Of a stretch of DNA of 64,000 bases, positions 25,832-35,070 are shown piece by piece. Both the position numbers and the translations under genes were made by a program. The notes below the pieces were generated by a model. It saw only the letters and a list, made by a program, of their open reading frames with translations. It had not been told where the DNA came from and did no database searches. How positions within the stretch are numbered: the first letter of the stretch is position 1; each line of letters opens with the position of its first letter. Source of the stretch: Clostridia bacterium (GTDB lineage Bacteria > Bacillota > Clostridia > Christensenellales > Borkfalkiaceae); NCBI GenBank assembly GCA_017558825.1, contig JAFYTO010000014.1, positions 186,001 to 250,000 of the forward strand, in the 5' to 3' direction.

Positions 25832-27046
25832 TTAATTATTGCCCGCAACGTAACCGGTAGAAAATGCTATTTGTAAATTAAATCCACCAGTAAAAGCATC
25901 TAAATCTAACACTTCTCCAGCAAAATACAAACCTTTAACAACCTTACTTTCCATTGTTGAAGGGTTAACCTCTTTAACTGAAATGCCGCCGTTAGTAATA
26001 ACCGCCTCGTTAAATCCACGCAAAGTTTCCAACTTAAATTCTAGAGATTTTAAAAGCGAAACTAATACTGCCCTTTCTTTTACAGTAATTTCATTATTCT
26101 TTTTATACTCATTTATACCGCTTCGCTTAATAATTAAAGGAATAAGCGCTTTTGGCAAAAGTAAATCAAGTGAGTTTTTTAGCGCCTTGTTTTTATTAAT
26201 TTCAAAATCACGAAGCAAACGTTTATCAAGTTCTTTAGAGGTTAAAGCTGGCTTTAAGTCAATACTAAGAGTAATATCGTTAAAACTACGCTTAGTAGTT
26301 AATGCTGATGCCGTTAAAACTAACGGACCAGAAACGCCAAAATGAGTAAAAAGCATTTCGCCTTGCTCGCTATAATACTCTTTATTACCATCTTTGACGG
26401 CCAAATTGACGTTTTTTAGCGTTAAACCTTGCAATTCCTTATAATCATCACCCTTTAAATTAAAACCGCATAAAGACGGCGTTAACTTAGTTACCGTATG
26501 GCCAAGATTTTTAGCAAAATGATAACCGTCTCCTGTAGAGCCTGTTGACGGATATGAAATACCACCCGTTGCAATAACAACTTTATTAGCATCATAACTA
26601 TTTAAGTCCGTTTTAACCATAGTAACTTTGCTGTCACTAGCCAAAACGTCTAAAACAGTTTCGTTTAATTTTATATCAACACCAAGGCTCTCAAGTGCGT
26701 TTTTTAGAACCTTAATTACGTCACTAGACTTGTCAGAAAGAGGAAAAACGCGATTCCCGCGTTCTACTTTTGTTTTTAAGCCAATACTTTCAAAGAAATT
26801 TACAGTATCTGTAGGAGTAAACGCATAAATTGAGCTCATCAAAAACTTTGGATTGCTTACAACGTTTGCTAAAAACGTTTGCACGTCACAATCATTTGTT
26901 AAATTGCATCTACCCTTGCCCGTAATATAAAGTTTTTTGCCTAGTTTTTCATTCTTTTCAATTAAAACTACGTCATTTCCATTTAAGCGCTCGTAATAAG
27001 CGCAAATCATGCCTGACGGGCCTCCTCCTATAACTACGGTTTTCAT
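25832..27046 (-). CDS. FAD-dependent oxidoreductase, HI0933/BaiN family
   Basis: 404 residues. Dinucleotide-binding VVIGGGPSGMICAYYERL at the N-terminus, KLYITGKGRCNLTND typical of the HI0933 family, KVVIATGGISYPSTGSTGDG in the middle, and the C-terminal ITNGGISVKEVNPSTMESK and LYFAGEVLDLDAFTGGFNLQ. The family contains BaiN, linked to bile-acid dehydroxylation in one organism, but most members have unproven substrates. It heads the cmk-plsC-ispH/S1 operon. The leader starts with a strong hairpin (27071-27099). Confidence 0.85.
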   Translation of the reverse strand: MKTVVIGGGPSGMICAYYERLNGNDVVLIEKNEKLGKKLYITGKGRCNLTNDCDVQTFLANVVSNPKFLMSSIYAFTPTDTVNFFESIGLKTKVERGNRVFPLSDKSSDVIKVLKNALESLGVDIKLNETVLDVLASDSKVTMVKTDLNSYDANKVVIATGGISYPSTGSTGDGYHFAKNLGHTVTKLTPSLCGFNLKGDDYKELQGLTLKNVNLAVKDGNKEYYSEQGEMLFTHFGVSGPLVLTASALTTKRSFNDITLSIDLKPALTSKELDKRLLRDFEINKNKALKNSLDLLLPKALIPLIIKRSGINEYKKNNEITVKERAVLVSLLKSLEFKLETLRGFNEAVITNGGISVKEVNPSTMESKVVKGLYFAGEVLDLDAFTGGFNLQIAFSTGYVAGNN

Positions 27047-27070
27047 TTTAAACTTCCTTATAATTGATTA

Positions 27071-27099
27071 GCGAGAGCCAACTAAATATTCGCCCTCGC
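27071..27099 (-). promoter_or_regulatory. 5'-end hairpin in the BaiN-like operon leader
   Basis: On the minus strand GCGAGGGC and GCTCTCGC pair over 8 bp (one G-U) around a 13-base loop. The hairpin begins about 7 bases after the -10, so essentially at the transcript 5' end. No T-run follows, so it is not a terminator. Confidence 0.6.
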
Positions 27100-27105
27100 C
27101 AATTT

Positions 27106-27135
27106 ATTATAACATATTAAACTAAATAATGTAAA
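27106..27135 (-). promoter_or_regulatory. Promoter of the BaiN-like/cmk/plsC/ispH operon
   Basis: Minus strand: -35 TTTACA (27130-27135), 18-base spacer, -10 TATAAT (27106-27111). Confidence 0.65.
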
Positions 27136-27159
27136 CGCTATTTTAATAAAAATTTTAAA

Positions 27160-28560
27160 TTATACTGGATATACCGAGTTTTTTACTAAATCAGCGTCAA
27201 TTTTTTTATCTCTTGCAAGCCTATATTTAAAGAAATTAATAGCAACTTGATTAAATAAAGCGTAAGAAAGCACGTCTTCTTCTTGAGTATAATACTCTTT
27301 AATTTCTTCCTTGAACTTATCATATTCAGGTTTTAAATCGTCAGCAGGTCTATGAGTAATGCGTTTTTCATCGCCAAGAACTTTTTTAAGAACTTCCTCG
27401 TTAACCTCGCCCAAAACCTTGCCGTATTCGCCTTTCATAAGCGCTTTAAACTCTTTTGTTACCATCTTATACCTTTCGCCTTGTAACACGTTTAAAACGG
27501 CTTGAGTGCCTACAATTTGAGATGATGGAGTAACAAGTGGAGGATAGCCACAGTCTTTTCTAACGTTAGGAACTTCTTTTAAGCATTCTTCAAAAAGTTC
27601 GAACTTGCCAGCTTGTTTTAATTGCGACATAAGGTTAGAAAGCATACCGCCTGGAACTTGATATAAAAGCGTATTAACGTCAATTTGGCGTACTTTAGGG
27701 TCTAATATACCATCATCTTCTAAACGTTTTGCAACGCCTTTAAAATAGTTGTTAATTGGAACTAGTTGCTCAATATTAATACCAGTATCGTATTCCGTAC
27801 CTTTTAACGTTGCAACAAACGGTTCCGTTGCTGGTTGAGAAGTTCCGTTACCCATTGCTGAAAGTGCGCAGTCTACAATATCACAACCTGCTTCAATGGC
27901 TTTTAAATAAACCATATCACCTGTACCAGTTGTATTGTGAGTGTGTAAATGTATTTTAGTTTCAGGCTTTAACACCTTGCGCATACCGCTAATAATGTCA
28001 TATACAGTATATGGAAGCAAAATATTAGCCATATCTTTTAAGCAAATATTGTCCGCGCCCATATCTTCTAATATTTTTGCTTTCTTAATAAAGGCTTCAT
28101 TATTATGAACAGGGCTAGTTGTATAACAAATAGTTGCCTCGCAAATACCACCGTATTTCTTAATAGCCTTCATAGCAACTTCCATATTTCTTTCATCGTT
28201 AAGCGCATCAAACACTCTTATTACAGTAATGCCGTTTTCTATAGATTTTTGAATAAATTTTTCTACAACGTCATCAGAATAATGCCTATAACCTAAAAGG
28301 TTTTGACCTCTTAAAAGCATTTGGAGCGGAGTTTTTTTAATATGTTTTTTAAGAATGCGTAATCTTTCCCAAGGGTCTTCATTTAAAAATCTTAAACAGC
28401 TATCAAACGTTGCTCCACCCCAAGCTTCAATTGAGTAGTAGCCAACATCATCAAGTTTTTCAAGCATTGGAAGCATTTCGTCAAGCCTCATACGCGTTGC
28501 TGCTTGAGATTGGTGAGCATCTCTTAAAATTGTTTCTGTAATCATTACTTTTTTAGCCAT
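27160..28560 (-). CDS. oadA: Oxaloacetate decarboxylase alpha-type carboxyltransferase (5S-like), no biotin domain
   Basis: 466 residues of the DRE-TIM/PYC carboxyltransferase domain: ITETILRDAHQSQAATRM at the start, LLRGQNLLGYRHYSDDVVE, metal ligands in HLHTHNTTG, SAMGNGTSQPATEP, and the C-terminal HRPADDLKPEYDKFKEE. Classical OadA carries biotin at its C-terminus; here the chain stops before it and biotin is on the separate 118-residue protein. It transfers CO2 between oxaloacetate/pyruvate and biotin. Last gene of a five-gene operon, 14 bases after oadB. Confidence 0.9.
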   Translation of the reverse strand: MAKKVMITETILRDAHQSQAATRMRLDEMLPMLEKLDDVGYYSIEAWGGATFDSCLRFLNEDPWERLRILKKHIKKTPLQMLLRGQNLLGYRHYSDDVVEKFIQKSIENGITVIRVFDALNDERNMEVAMKAIKKYGGICEATICYTTSPVHNNEAFIKKAKILEDMGADNICLKDMANILLPYTVYDIISGMRKVLKPETKIHLHTHNTTGTGDMVYLKAIEAGCDIVDCALSAMGNGTSQPATEPFVATLKGTEYDTGINIEQLVPINNYFKGVAKRLEDDGILDPKVRQIDVNTLLYQVPGGMLSNLMSQLKQAGKFELFEECLKEVPNVRKDCGYPPLVTPSSQIVGTQAVLNVLQGERYKMVTKEFKALMKGEYGKVLGEVNEEVLKKVLGDEKRITHRPADDLKPEYDKFKEEIKEYYTQEEDVLSYALFNQVAINFFKYRLARDKKIDADLVKNSVYPV

Positions 28561-28574
28561 AATTATCTCCTAAA

Positions 28575-29975
28575 TTAACCAAATAATGCAAGTAAAACAC
28601 CTGCTGCTATTGCAGAACCTATAACGCCTGCAACGTTAGGCCCCATTGCATGCATAAGCAAGTGGTTGTTCGGGTCAGCTTCCCTACCAACGTCTTGCGA
28701 AATACGCGCAGCCATAGGCACTGCTGAAACACCAGCCGAACCTATAAGCGGGTTGATTTGACCTTTTGATAATACGCACATAAGTTTAGCAACTAATATA
28801 CCGCAAGACGTGCCTATAATAAACGCTGTTAAACCTAAAACGATAATTTCAAGCGTTTGAAGCGCAAGGAAAGTAGAGCCAACGGCTTTTGAACCAACCA
28901 TTACGCCAAGGAATATTGTTACAGTATTCATTAAACCGTTCTTAGCAGTATCTACAAGCCTATCTGTAACGCCGCTTTCTTTAAGCAAGTTACCAAGCAT
29001 AAGCATACCTAAAAGTGGCATTGCATCTGGCAAAATTAAACCAACAACAAGAGTTACTAAAATTGGAAAAACAACCTTTTCTGCTTTAGTAACACGTCTT
29101 AATTGCTTCATTTTAATTTTACGCTCTTTTTCCGTAGTCAATAAACGCATAATAGGTTTTTGAATAATAGGAATAAGCGCCATATAAGAGTATGCAGCAA
29201 TTGCAATTGCAGGAAGTAAATCTTCTGCTAAAATTTTTGTAACATAAATTGCCGTAGGACCATCTGCACCGCCAATAATAGCTATTGCGCCAGCAGCAGC
29301 ATTATCAAATCCTAATAAAATTGCTCCAAAGAACGTTAAGAATATGCCAATTTGCGCAGCAGCACCAATAAGCATACTTTTTGGGTTAGCAATTAGTGGA
29401 CCAAAGTCTGTCATTGCGCCTATACCAAGGAATATAATTGGTGGGAAAATTACCCAATCTACACCCTTGTAGATATAATAGAATAAGCCATAGTTACCTA
29501 TTATTGTTTGAGATGAAACTTCAACTGCATTAGCATTGCAAACGTAACCGTTTTGATGAACTACCGTAGAAGTTTGAAGCAATTCTTTTATTTCATCTAA
29601 AGAACTTACGCTTATTTGAGCGCCGTTTACAGTTGAACTGTTAAACAAAGCTAAAATTTCATCAAGCGTACCTCTTGCAACTTCAGTGTTTGTTATAACG
29701 TCAGTTAATATATAACCCTTTTCACCAAATAAAATAGCATAAGAGCCTGGAATATTAACAATGAACATACCAAATGCTATTGGTAAAAGTAGTAACGGTT
29801 CAAACTTTTTAACGATAGCCAAATAAAACAATACGAATGAAATTAAAAGCATTACAATATTTTGCCAACCGTCCGGATTGCTTACAAGAGCGTGTAAACC
29901 AGTACTCTTCCACAAGTTAACAAGCGAATTTAATAAATCTTGAAAAAATCCGCATATAGAATAAAGTGAAAACAT
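28575..29975 (-). CDS. oadB: Na+-translocating decarboxylase, beta subunit
   Basis: 466 residues and about ten transmembrane helices. The ion-site motif IIGGADGPTAIYVTKIL with its essential Asp is present, as is GSAGVSAVPMAARISQ and the C-terminal LLMHAMGPNVAGVIGSA. Decarboxylation of carboxybiotin here drives Na+ export. Longer than the usual ~380-430 because of an N-terminal helix pair and a soluble insert at about 85-140 (ALFNSSTVNGAQISVSSLDE). Spaced 14 bases from the biotin carrier. Confidence 0.92.
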   Translation of the reverse strand: MFSLYSICGFFQDLLNSLVNLWKSTGLHALVSNPDGWQNIVMLLISFVLFYLAIVKKFEPLLLLPIAFGMFIVNIPGSYAILFGEKGYILTDVITNTEVARGTLDEILALFNSSTVNGAQISVSSLDEIKELLQTSTVVHQNGYVCNANAVEVSSQTIIGNYGLFYYIYKGVDWVIFPPIIFLGIGAMTDFGPLIANPKSMLIGAAAQIGIFLTFFGAILLGFDNAAAGAIAIIGGADGPTAIYVTKILAEDLLPAIAIAAYSYMALIPIIQKPIMRLLTTEKERKIKMKQLRRVTKAEKVVFPILVTLVVGLILPDAMPLLGMLMLGNLLKESGVTDRLVDTAKNGLMNTVTIFLGVMVGSKAVGSTFLALQTLEIIVLGLTAFIIGTSCGILVAKLMCVLSKGQINPLIGSAGVSAVPMAARISQDVGREADPNNHLLMHAMGPNVAGVIGSAIAAGVLLALFG

Positions 29976-29989
29976 TTAATACCCCTTAG

Positions 29990-30346
29990 TTAAGAAATAA
30001 CAGCCATAATAGCGCCCGTATCAACGTTTGAGCCTACTTGCGCTTTAAAGGAAATAACACCGTCACAAGGTGAAGTAATATCGTTATCCATTTTCATTGC
30101 TTCTAAAACTAAAACAACGTCACCTTTTTTAACGGTAGCACCTTCACTAACCTTGTACGCTTTAATCATACCTGGCATTGGAGCTTCAAGTTTAGTTCCT
30201 TGAACGTTTGCACTTGCTTTTGGCATAGCTGGTGCTTGAGCAGGTGCTATATTAGTAACAACAGGAGTAACGGATTGACCGTTTACAACCTCTTCAACGT
30301 TTACATCATATCTTATACCATCAATTGTAACAATAAAATTACGCAT
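29990..30346 (-). CDS. Biotin carboxyl carrier protein of the decarboxylase complex
   Basis: 118 residues. N-terminal FIVTIDGIRYDVNVEEV, an Ala/Pro-rich hinge (APAQAPAMPKA), then a biotinyl domain with the biotinylation site VLEAMKMDNDI and the hairpin GDVVLVLEAMK. It plays the role of the 1.3S/GcdC/MmdC subunit, shuttling CO2 between the two carboxyltransferases and the membrane pump. Gaps of 14-15 bases to both neighbours. Confidence 0.9.
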   Translation of the reverse strand: MRNFIVTIDGIRYDVNVEEVVNGQSVTPVVTNIAPAQAPAMPKASANVQGTKLEAPMPGMIKAYKVSEGATVKKGDVVLVLEAMKMDNDITSPCDGVISFKAQVGSNVDTGAIMAVIS

Positions 30347-30361
30347 ACATATCTCCTTAAA

Positions 30362-30682
30362 TTATCTTTTAATTTTTTTAACTGTAAAGTCGCATTTTTT
30401 ACTTTCTTCATTATAGTAACAAGCAGTTACAGCAGCAATAATAGCAACTTTAATATTTTCTGGAATAGAACCGTCATCTAAAACAGTTTTTAGAGCTAGA
30501 TTTTCAGGCTCCTTTGACGGTTTACTTGCCTTTTTATTTACAAACTTATCAAATAAAAAACCAAACAACGTAACAAATAATACGATTATTGCCATACCAA
30601 GGAAAACAACCGTTATTCCTAATAATATAGTTTTAAACCCATCACTTAATACGTTACTTGTAACAGCGAGTAGCAAATTCAT
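30362..30682 (-). CDS. Decarboxylase gamma subunit (OadG type)
   Basis: 106 residues with one transmembrane segment at 18-45 (TILLGITVVFLGMAIIVLFVTLFGFLFD), a charged Lys/Pro linker, and a C-terminal part VKVAIIAAVTACYYNEE... resembling the OadG/OadG-like end that packs the complex. OadG holds the alpha and beta subunits together. Placed between the biotin carrier and the MmdA-like gene, as in many Clostridia. Confidence 0.82.
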   Translation of the reverse strand: MNLLLAVTSNVLSDGFKTILLGITVVFLGMAIIVLFVTLFGFLFDKFVNKKASKPSKEPENLALKTVLDDGSIPENIKVAIIAAVTACYYNEESKKCDFTVKKIKR

Positions 30683-30691
30683 AACTTACTC

Positions 30692-32065
30692 CTAAATAAT
30701 AGATTGAAGCGCCATAATGATGTGTTGGCGAACAAATTGAGGCTCAATAATATTGTCAATACAGCCAAGTTTTGCACTGTTGAACGCATCTTGCATATCT
30801 TCATACTTTTGTTCAAGTTCACTAAGTTTATCTTGGTCAATTGTGCCGAACGTAGTGCTTGCACCAAGAGTTTTATCAAAAAGTGAAATTTTAGCATCTG
30901 CAAAAGCAAAAGTATAGCTATTACCAAACTCGCGTGAAGCAAAAGCCGTATAACCAAAACCAATAGCTTTACCGTAAACAACACTTAATCTTGTTAATGC
31001 TGTAAGGTTATATAACATATTAGAAATTTCAGCTAAAATTGGAGAAGTTGCCGTAAGCGCGTCTTGCTTAATTCCAACAGTATTTATTAAAGTTAAAAGT
31101 GGAAAACCGTTGTCATAACAATAATTAGCAAAATTCTTAATTTTTAAAACGTTGTTTAAATCAAGTTCAACACCTTTTTCTTCACCGTTAAACAAAACAA
31201 CAGCAGTAGAAATACCGCCAATTCTACCAACACCCGTAATAACGTCATCAGCAAATTTAGCATTAAGTTCTACAAACGTGTTTTTATCATAAATAGCATC
31301 AATTAAAAGTTTTGCGTTCTTTGTAGTGTTAAGTTTTAATTGAGAACGATTTAATTCATCGTTACACTCACAATTTAAACCAGAATAATTAGGAAGAACG
31401 TTAAAAATTTTAACAATACTATCTTTAACTTCTTCAATAGCTTTAACTGCAAAAGTATTAACTCCGTTTTTACTGTCTTTACCACCTAAAACGTCTTTAG
31501 TAATTGACATATTTGCGCTGGCAATAGCAACCGCTGGGCTTGCGTAGCTAATACAAGAATTATTTACGCAATACACATAGTCACAGTTAGCCGCAAATAA
31601 TGCAAAGGAACCAAAAACGTCACCTAAAGCAAGGGCGAATTGTGGTGCAACTTCCTTTAATTGATTAGAAAGTGCTAATACTTTAGCAATACCTTCAAGA
31701 ACGGCAACACCTTCGCCAACTTGAACGCCTTTAGTATCTAAAAGATATAAAACCGCAGTTTGAGTTTCAATAGCCTTTTTTAAGCAGTTGCAAATTTTAT
31801 CTAAATTAGCTTTGCTTAAACCGCCGTTTAATACTTGACCGTTTTGAGCTACAACGTAAACGGGATAACCATCAATAGTGGCAAAGCCTGTTACAACACC
31901 TAAACCTGTTTCATCTTCATTATAAAATTCATTTTTACCAAAAGAAAAAGCGTTTAATTCAACAAAACTGTCATCATCAATGATTTTTGAAACGTTTTTT
32001 CTAATATCAGCAGACTTTTTAAAAAGTTCTACTTTGCGCTTATTAAGCAAATCAAAAATATCCAT
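30692..32065 (-). CDS. Acyl-CoA carboxyltransferase (MmdA/PccB/12S-like)
   Basis: 457 residues from the ATG at 32065, which has a strong AGGAGG; the longer frame to 32092 runs back across the promoter. Two crotonase-fold halves: FDLLNKRKVELFKKSADIR, ETGLGVVTGFATIDGYPVYV, LDTKGVQVGEGVAVLEGIAKVL in the N-half; TGVGRIGGISTAVVLFNGEE and PLLTLINTVGIKQDALTATS in the C-half. Shorter and more divergent than PccB (~510), with the CoA-binding glycine loops only partly recognisable. Substrate is therefore open: methylmalonyl-, glutaconyl- or malonyl-CoA. First gene of the operon. Confidence 0.75.
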   Translation of the reverse strand: MDIFDLLNKRKVELFKKSADIRKNVSKIIDDDSFVELNAFSFGKNEFYNEDETGLGVVTGFATIDGYPVYVVAQNGQVLNGGLSKANLDKICNCLKKAIETQTAVLYLLDTKGVQVGEGVAVLEGIAKVLALSNQLKEVAPQFALALGDVFGSFALFAANCDYVYCVNNSCISYASPAVAIASANMSITKDVLGGKDSKNGVNTFAVKAIEEVKDSIVKIFNVLPNYSGLNCECNDELNRSQLKLNTTKNAKLLIDAIYDKNTFVELNAKFADDVITGVGRIGGISTAVVLFNGEEKGVELDLNNVLKIKNFANYCYDNGFPLLTLINTVGIKQDALTATSPILAEISNMLYNLTALTRLSVVYGKAIGFGYTAFASREFGNSYTFAFADAKISLFDKTLGASTTFGTIDQDKLSELEQKYEDMQDAFNSAKLGCIDNIIEPQFVRQHIIMALQSII

Positions 32066-32083
32066 TTTGAGCCTCCTGTAATT

Positions 32084-32112
32084 ATTATACAATATCAGCC
32101 CTAAATTTGCAA
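32084..32112 (-). promoter_or_regulatory. Promoter of the decarboxylase/carboxyltransferase operon
   Basis: Minus strand: -35 TTGCAA (32107-32112), 17-base spacer, -10 TATAAT (32084-32089); the leader is only ~15 bases, just holding AGGAGG. Confidence 0.75.
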
Positions 32113-32184
32113 TTATTATTTAAAATTTATAAAATATTTTACTTTTTATAAAATTTTAGGACTATAAATTTTACAAAAATATAA

Positions 32185-32216
32185 AAAAAGCAAGAAAAAT
32201 TTTATTCTTGCTTTTT
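32185..32216 (-). terminator. Terminator after galT
   Basis: 12-bp stem AAAAAGCAAGAA/TTCTTGCTTTTT with an 8-base AT loop and a further T-run on the minus strand, 16 bases past the galT stop. Confidence 0.85.
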
Positions 32217-32231
32217 TGTTTTTTTATTTTT

Positions 32232-33785
32232 TTATTTGCTAAGCGTTAAATTGCAGTAATTTAAAAATTTATTAAACGCAATTACACCTTGCTTATCATC
32301 TTTAAATACAGCGGTATTTCTTAAAATGGAAGCACAAGTTTCGTTAACGTATTCAGTAATAATAACAGTTGCCTTTTTAAAATCTTTTAGATTTTTATGC
32401 TTATTTTTAAGCGTTTCTATCATATTGCGGTGAATATATAAATCGTGGTCCTTTTTAGCAATTTCATCTTTATTATATTTTACTTGACCACATAATATTT
32501 GAGCAATATAGTTAAGTTGGCGGTTAAGCCTTGCAGGCAAAATATATAAGCCCATAGCTTCAATTAGACCAATGCCTTCGCTTTTAATATTGTGATATTC
32601 TTTGTGTGCGTGGAAAATACCGTCTGGATGCTCTTCACTAGTTTTATTATTCCTTAAAATAAGTTCAACACAGTACCTATTATCGTTTAAAAACCTAGCA
32701 ATTGGAGTAACGGTGTTATGCCTACCTTCTTCATCACTTGCAATAATATTAACGGTTTCGTCACTGTAGCCTTTCCATTTTTCAATAATATCGCCGGCAA
32801 GTTCCTCAACAGCGTTGCGGTTGTAACCTGCAATTCTTATGACCGAATTGTAAAAATCTACAACTTGAATAGATACGCCTTGATAACTTTCACTTTCATA
32901 AGTTTTTAAAGCTTTGCACTTATGCAACGGCATTTCGTGCCTACCGCCCTGATAATGCTCGTGGTTAAGTATTGAACCACCAACAATTGGAAGGTCTGAG
33001 TTGGAGCCAATAAAATAATGAGGAAAGAGTTCAATAAAGTCAAATAATTTTTCAATTGTTTTAGCGTTTATAGCCATTGGAGTGTGAGTTTTGTTAAACA
33101 CAATACAATGTTCGTCATAATAAAGATACGGCGAATATTGCATATACCAATTTTCCCCACCTAAATCAATTGAAATTGTTCTTAAATTCGAGCGTGCTGG
33201 TTGAGTAGCGTGTCCGTAATAACCTTCATTGTCAATACAAAGCATACAGTTTGGATACTTAACGTCTTGCTTTTGCGTTAAGAGTTTTGCTATATCTTTG
33301 TTATTTTTTTCCGGCTTACTTAAATTGATAGTAATTTCAAGAGGAATTTTGAGTTTATTAGCCTCCCACTTAACGTTCTTTTCAATATCAGTCTTTCTTA
33401 TATAGTAATTCTTTTGGCTTAAATCATATAAATAATTGCAAGCAGTTTCAGCACCAAAATTTTCTTTAAGCATCGTAAAAGTTTTATTAACTTCCGATGG
33501 CCTTGGCGTAAGCAAACCAAAAACGTAATTTGCAAATAAGTCTGCATCAATTTCGTTTGAAGAAATACCGCTTTCTAACGTATATTCCTTAATTTCTTCA
33601 ATTAAAACGTCAGGAACAGTAAAATCTTTAACTTCTTGAACGCAAACCGCTTCATTTGTAGGATTTGATAAATTAAATTGTTTTAAAAGCATATTCCTTG
33701 TATAAACAACGTCTAAATCGTTAAGCGACAAAAACTCTTGCGCGTACGAAATAAGTTTTTCAACAAGTATTTTAGCGTCTACCAT
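32232..33785 (-). CDS. galT: UDP-glucose--hexose-1-phosphate uridylyltransferase, class II
   Basis: 517 residues, the Firmicute/bifidobacterial GalT2 family, unrelated in length to the ~350-residue class I enzyme. Diagnostic pieces: FGLLTPRPSEVNKTF, MCIDNEGYYGHATQPARSNLRTI, SYQG-type YLYYDEHCIVFNKTHTPM, the active-site histidine block GGSILNHEHYQGGRHEMPLHK, and HNTVTPIARFLND. It exchanges UMP between UDP-glucose and galactose- or N-acetylhexosamine-1-phosphate. Monocistronic, with its own promoter and terminator. No galK or galE is in the window; the NahK-like kinase at 3036-4115 could supply substrate. Confidence 0.93.
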   Translation of the reverse strand: MVDAKILVEKLISYAQEFLSLNDLDVVYTRNMLLKQFNLSNPTNEAVCVQEVKDFTVPDVLIEEIKEYTLESGISSNEIDADLFANYVFGLLTPRPSEVNKTFTMLKENFGAETACNYLYDLSQKNYYIRKTDIEKNVKWEANKLKIPLEITINLSKPEKNNKDIAKLLTQKQDVKYPNCMLCIDNEGYYGHATQPARSNLRTISIDLGGENWYMQYSPYLYYDEHCIVFNKTHTPMAINAKTIEKLFDFIELFPHYFIGSNSDLPIVGGSILNHEHYQGGRHEMPLHKCKALKTYESESYQGVSIQVVDFYNSVIRIAGYNRNAVEELAGDIIEKWKGYSDETVNIIASDEEGRHNTVTPIARFLNDNRYCVELILRNNKTSEEHPDGIFHAHKEYHNIKSEGIGLIEAMGLYILPARLNRQLNYIAQILCGQVKYNKDEIAKKDHDLYIHRNMIETLKNKHKNLKDFKKATVIITEYVNETCASILRNTAVFKDDKQGVIAFNKFLNYCNLTLSK

Positions 33786-33813
33786 ATTCCACCTTTAAAA
33801 TGTAATTTCATAG

Positions 33814-33842
33814 AGTATAGCACAACAAAAAATTAAATGCAA
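33814..33842 (-). promoter_or_regulatory. galT promoter
   Basis: Minus strand: -35 TTGCAT (33837-33842), 17-base spacer, -10 TATACT (33814-33819); AAAGGTGG follows before the ATG. Confidence 0.65.
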
Positions 33843-33846
33843 GCGT

Positions 33847-35070
33847 TTATCTTTTGTCAGGGTGCATAAGAGAGGTTTTTTCACTTTCAGTTTTCATAAG
33901 TTTTTTATCTGCAAGCAAATTACCCTTTATAACGGTTGTTGAGCCGTATTTTTGTCTTAATTTATCTATTTGACTATTCAGTTTTAATTTTTCATCGTAT
34001 TTTTGGTCGTAAAAATTAAGCTGTTCTACAGTTTCAAAGCCCTTAACGGCAATACCAAGTGTTCTATAACTAACGTATTTGTTCCTATTTTTAATAAATA
34101 ATTCTAACGCCTTTTTGTGAAAATCTTCAGGCAAAACGGAGGGGCTATCAAGCGCGCATTGGCGTGTTATTGAAAATAAATTTTCATCACGCATATAAAC
34201 GGTAATACTCGTCGCCCTACCAACGTTATACGAAATTAAACGCTCTGAAACACTTTCTGCTAAAATTGTAAAAATCATACTAGCATCTTCAACAGTTTCT
34301 ATATCTCTATACGAAGTCATTGAATTGCCTACAGACTTTATTTCATCTTCTTCGCCATCGTTTGAAACTTCACTATTATCAAGCCCATTAGCATAGTCGT
34401 GCAAAATTCCGCCCCACTTACCAAAATGGTCAAGCAAATAATTTTTATCAGTTAAAGCAAGCTCGCCAATAGTTTTGATATTAATTTTGTTTAGTTTGGA
34501 AACCATTGACTTGCCAACGTACAACATATCACCAACCGGCAAACTCCAAACTTTTTGCTTAAAGTTATCCGTATCTATAACGGTTGTTCCGTCAGGTTTT
34601 TTAAGGTCAGAGCCAAGTTTTGCAAAAACCTTGTTAAAACTAACGCCAACTGAAACCGTTAAGCCAAGTTCTTCTTTAACCCTACGCCTAATATCATCGG
34701 CAATAAATTTACCGTTTTTAAACATTTTTAGTGAGCTTGTACAGTCAAGCCAGCACTCATCAATGCCAAACGATTCAATTTTATCTGTATAATCTCTATA
34801 AATATTTCTAACGAGTTTTGAATACGCAACAAAACGCTTGTGATTTGCCTCTACAAATACAAGCTCTGGGCATAAACTTTCAGCCTCCCTAATAGTCATG
34901 CCTGTTTTTACACCTAATTGTTTAGCATTTTCACTTTTAGCAAGCACTATACCGTGCCTATTTTCCACACTGCCACAAACGGCAACGTATTTATCCTTTA
35001 GTGACGGATTAAGTAAAATTTCAACGCTGGCGTAAAAATTATTCAAATCTACGTGTAAAATAGTTCTCAT
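33847..35070 (-). CDS. dinB: DNA polymerase IV (Y-family)
   Basis: 407 residues. Palm motifs ILHVDLNNFYASVE and ESFGIDECWLD with the metal-binding Asp/Glu, the little-finger domain after about 240, and VSVGVSFNKVFAKLGSDLKKPDG in between. It is an error-prone translesion polymerase. Start overlaps the TVP38-type gene stop by 4 bases (ATGA), so expression depends on that gene. I see no LexA-type dyad ahead of this two-gene unit. Confidence 0.92.
   Translation of the reverse strand: MRTILHVDLNNFYASVEILLNPSLKDKYVAVCGSVENRHGIVLAKSENAKQLGVKTGMTIREAESLCPELVFVEANHKRFVAYSKLVRNIYRDYTDKIESFGIDECWLDCTSSLKMFKNGKFIADDIRRRVKEELGLTVSVGVSFNKVFAKLGSDLKKPDGTTVIDTDNFKQKVWSLPVGDMLYVGKSMVSKLNKINIKTIGELALTDKNYLLDHFGKWGGILHDYANGLDNSEVSNDGEEDEIKSVGNSMTSYRDIETVEDASMIFTILAESVSERLISYNVGRATSITVYMRDENLFSITRQCALDSPSVLPEDFHKKALELFIKNRNKYVSYRTLGIAVKGFETVEQLNFYDQKYDEKLKLNSQIDKLRQKYGSTTVIKGNLLADKKLMKTESEKTSLMHPDKR

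Noticed and set aside
32066-32231. Riboswitch or T-box in the longer intergenic regions (32066-32231, 44389-44598, 50448-50682, 63257-63461)
   Set aside because: No T-box GGTACCGCG-type sequence or known riboswitch core; these gaps hold promoters, terminators and AT-rich DNA only.
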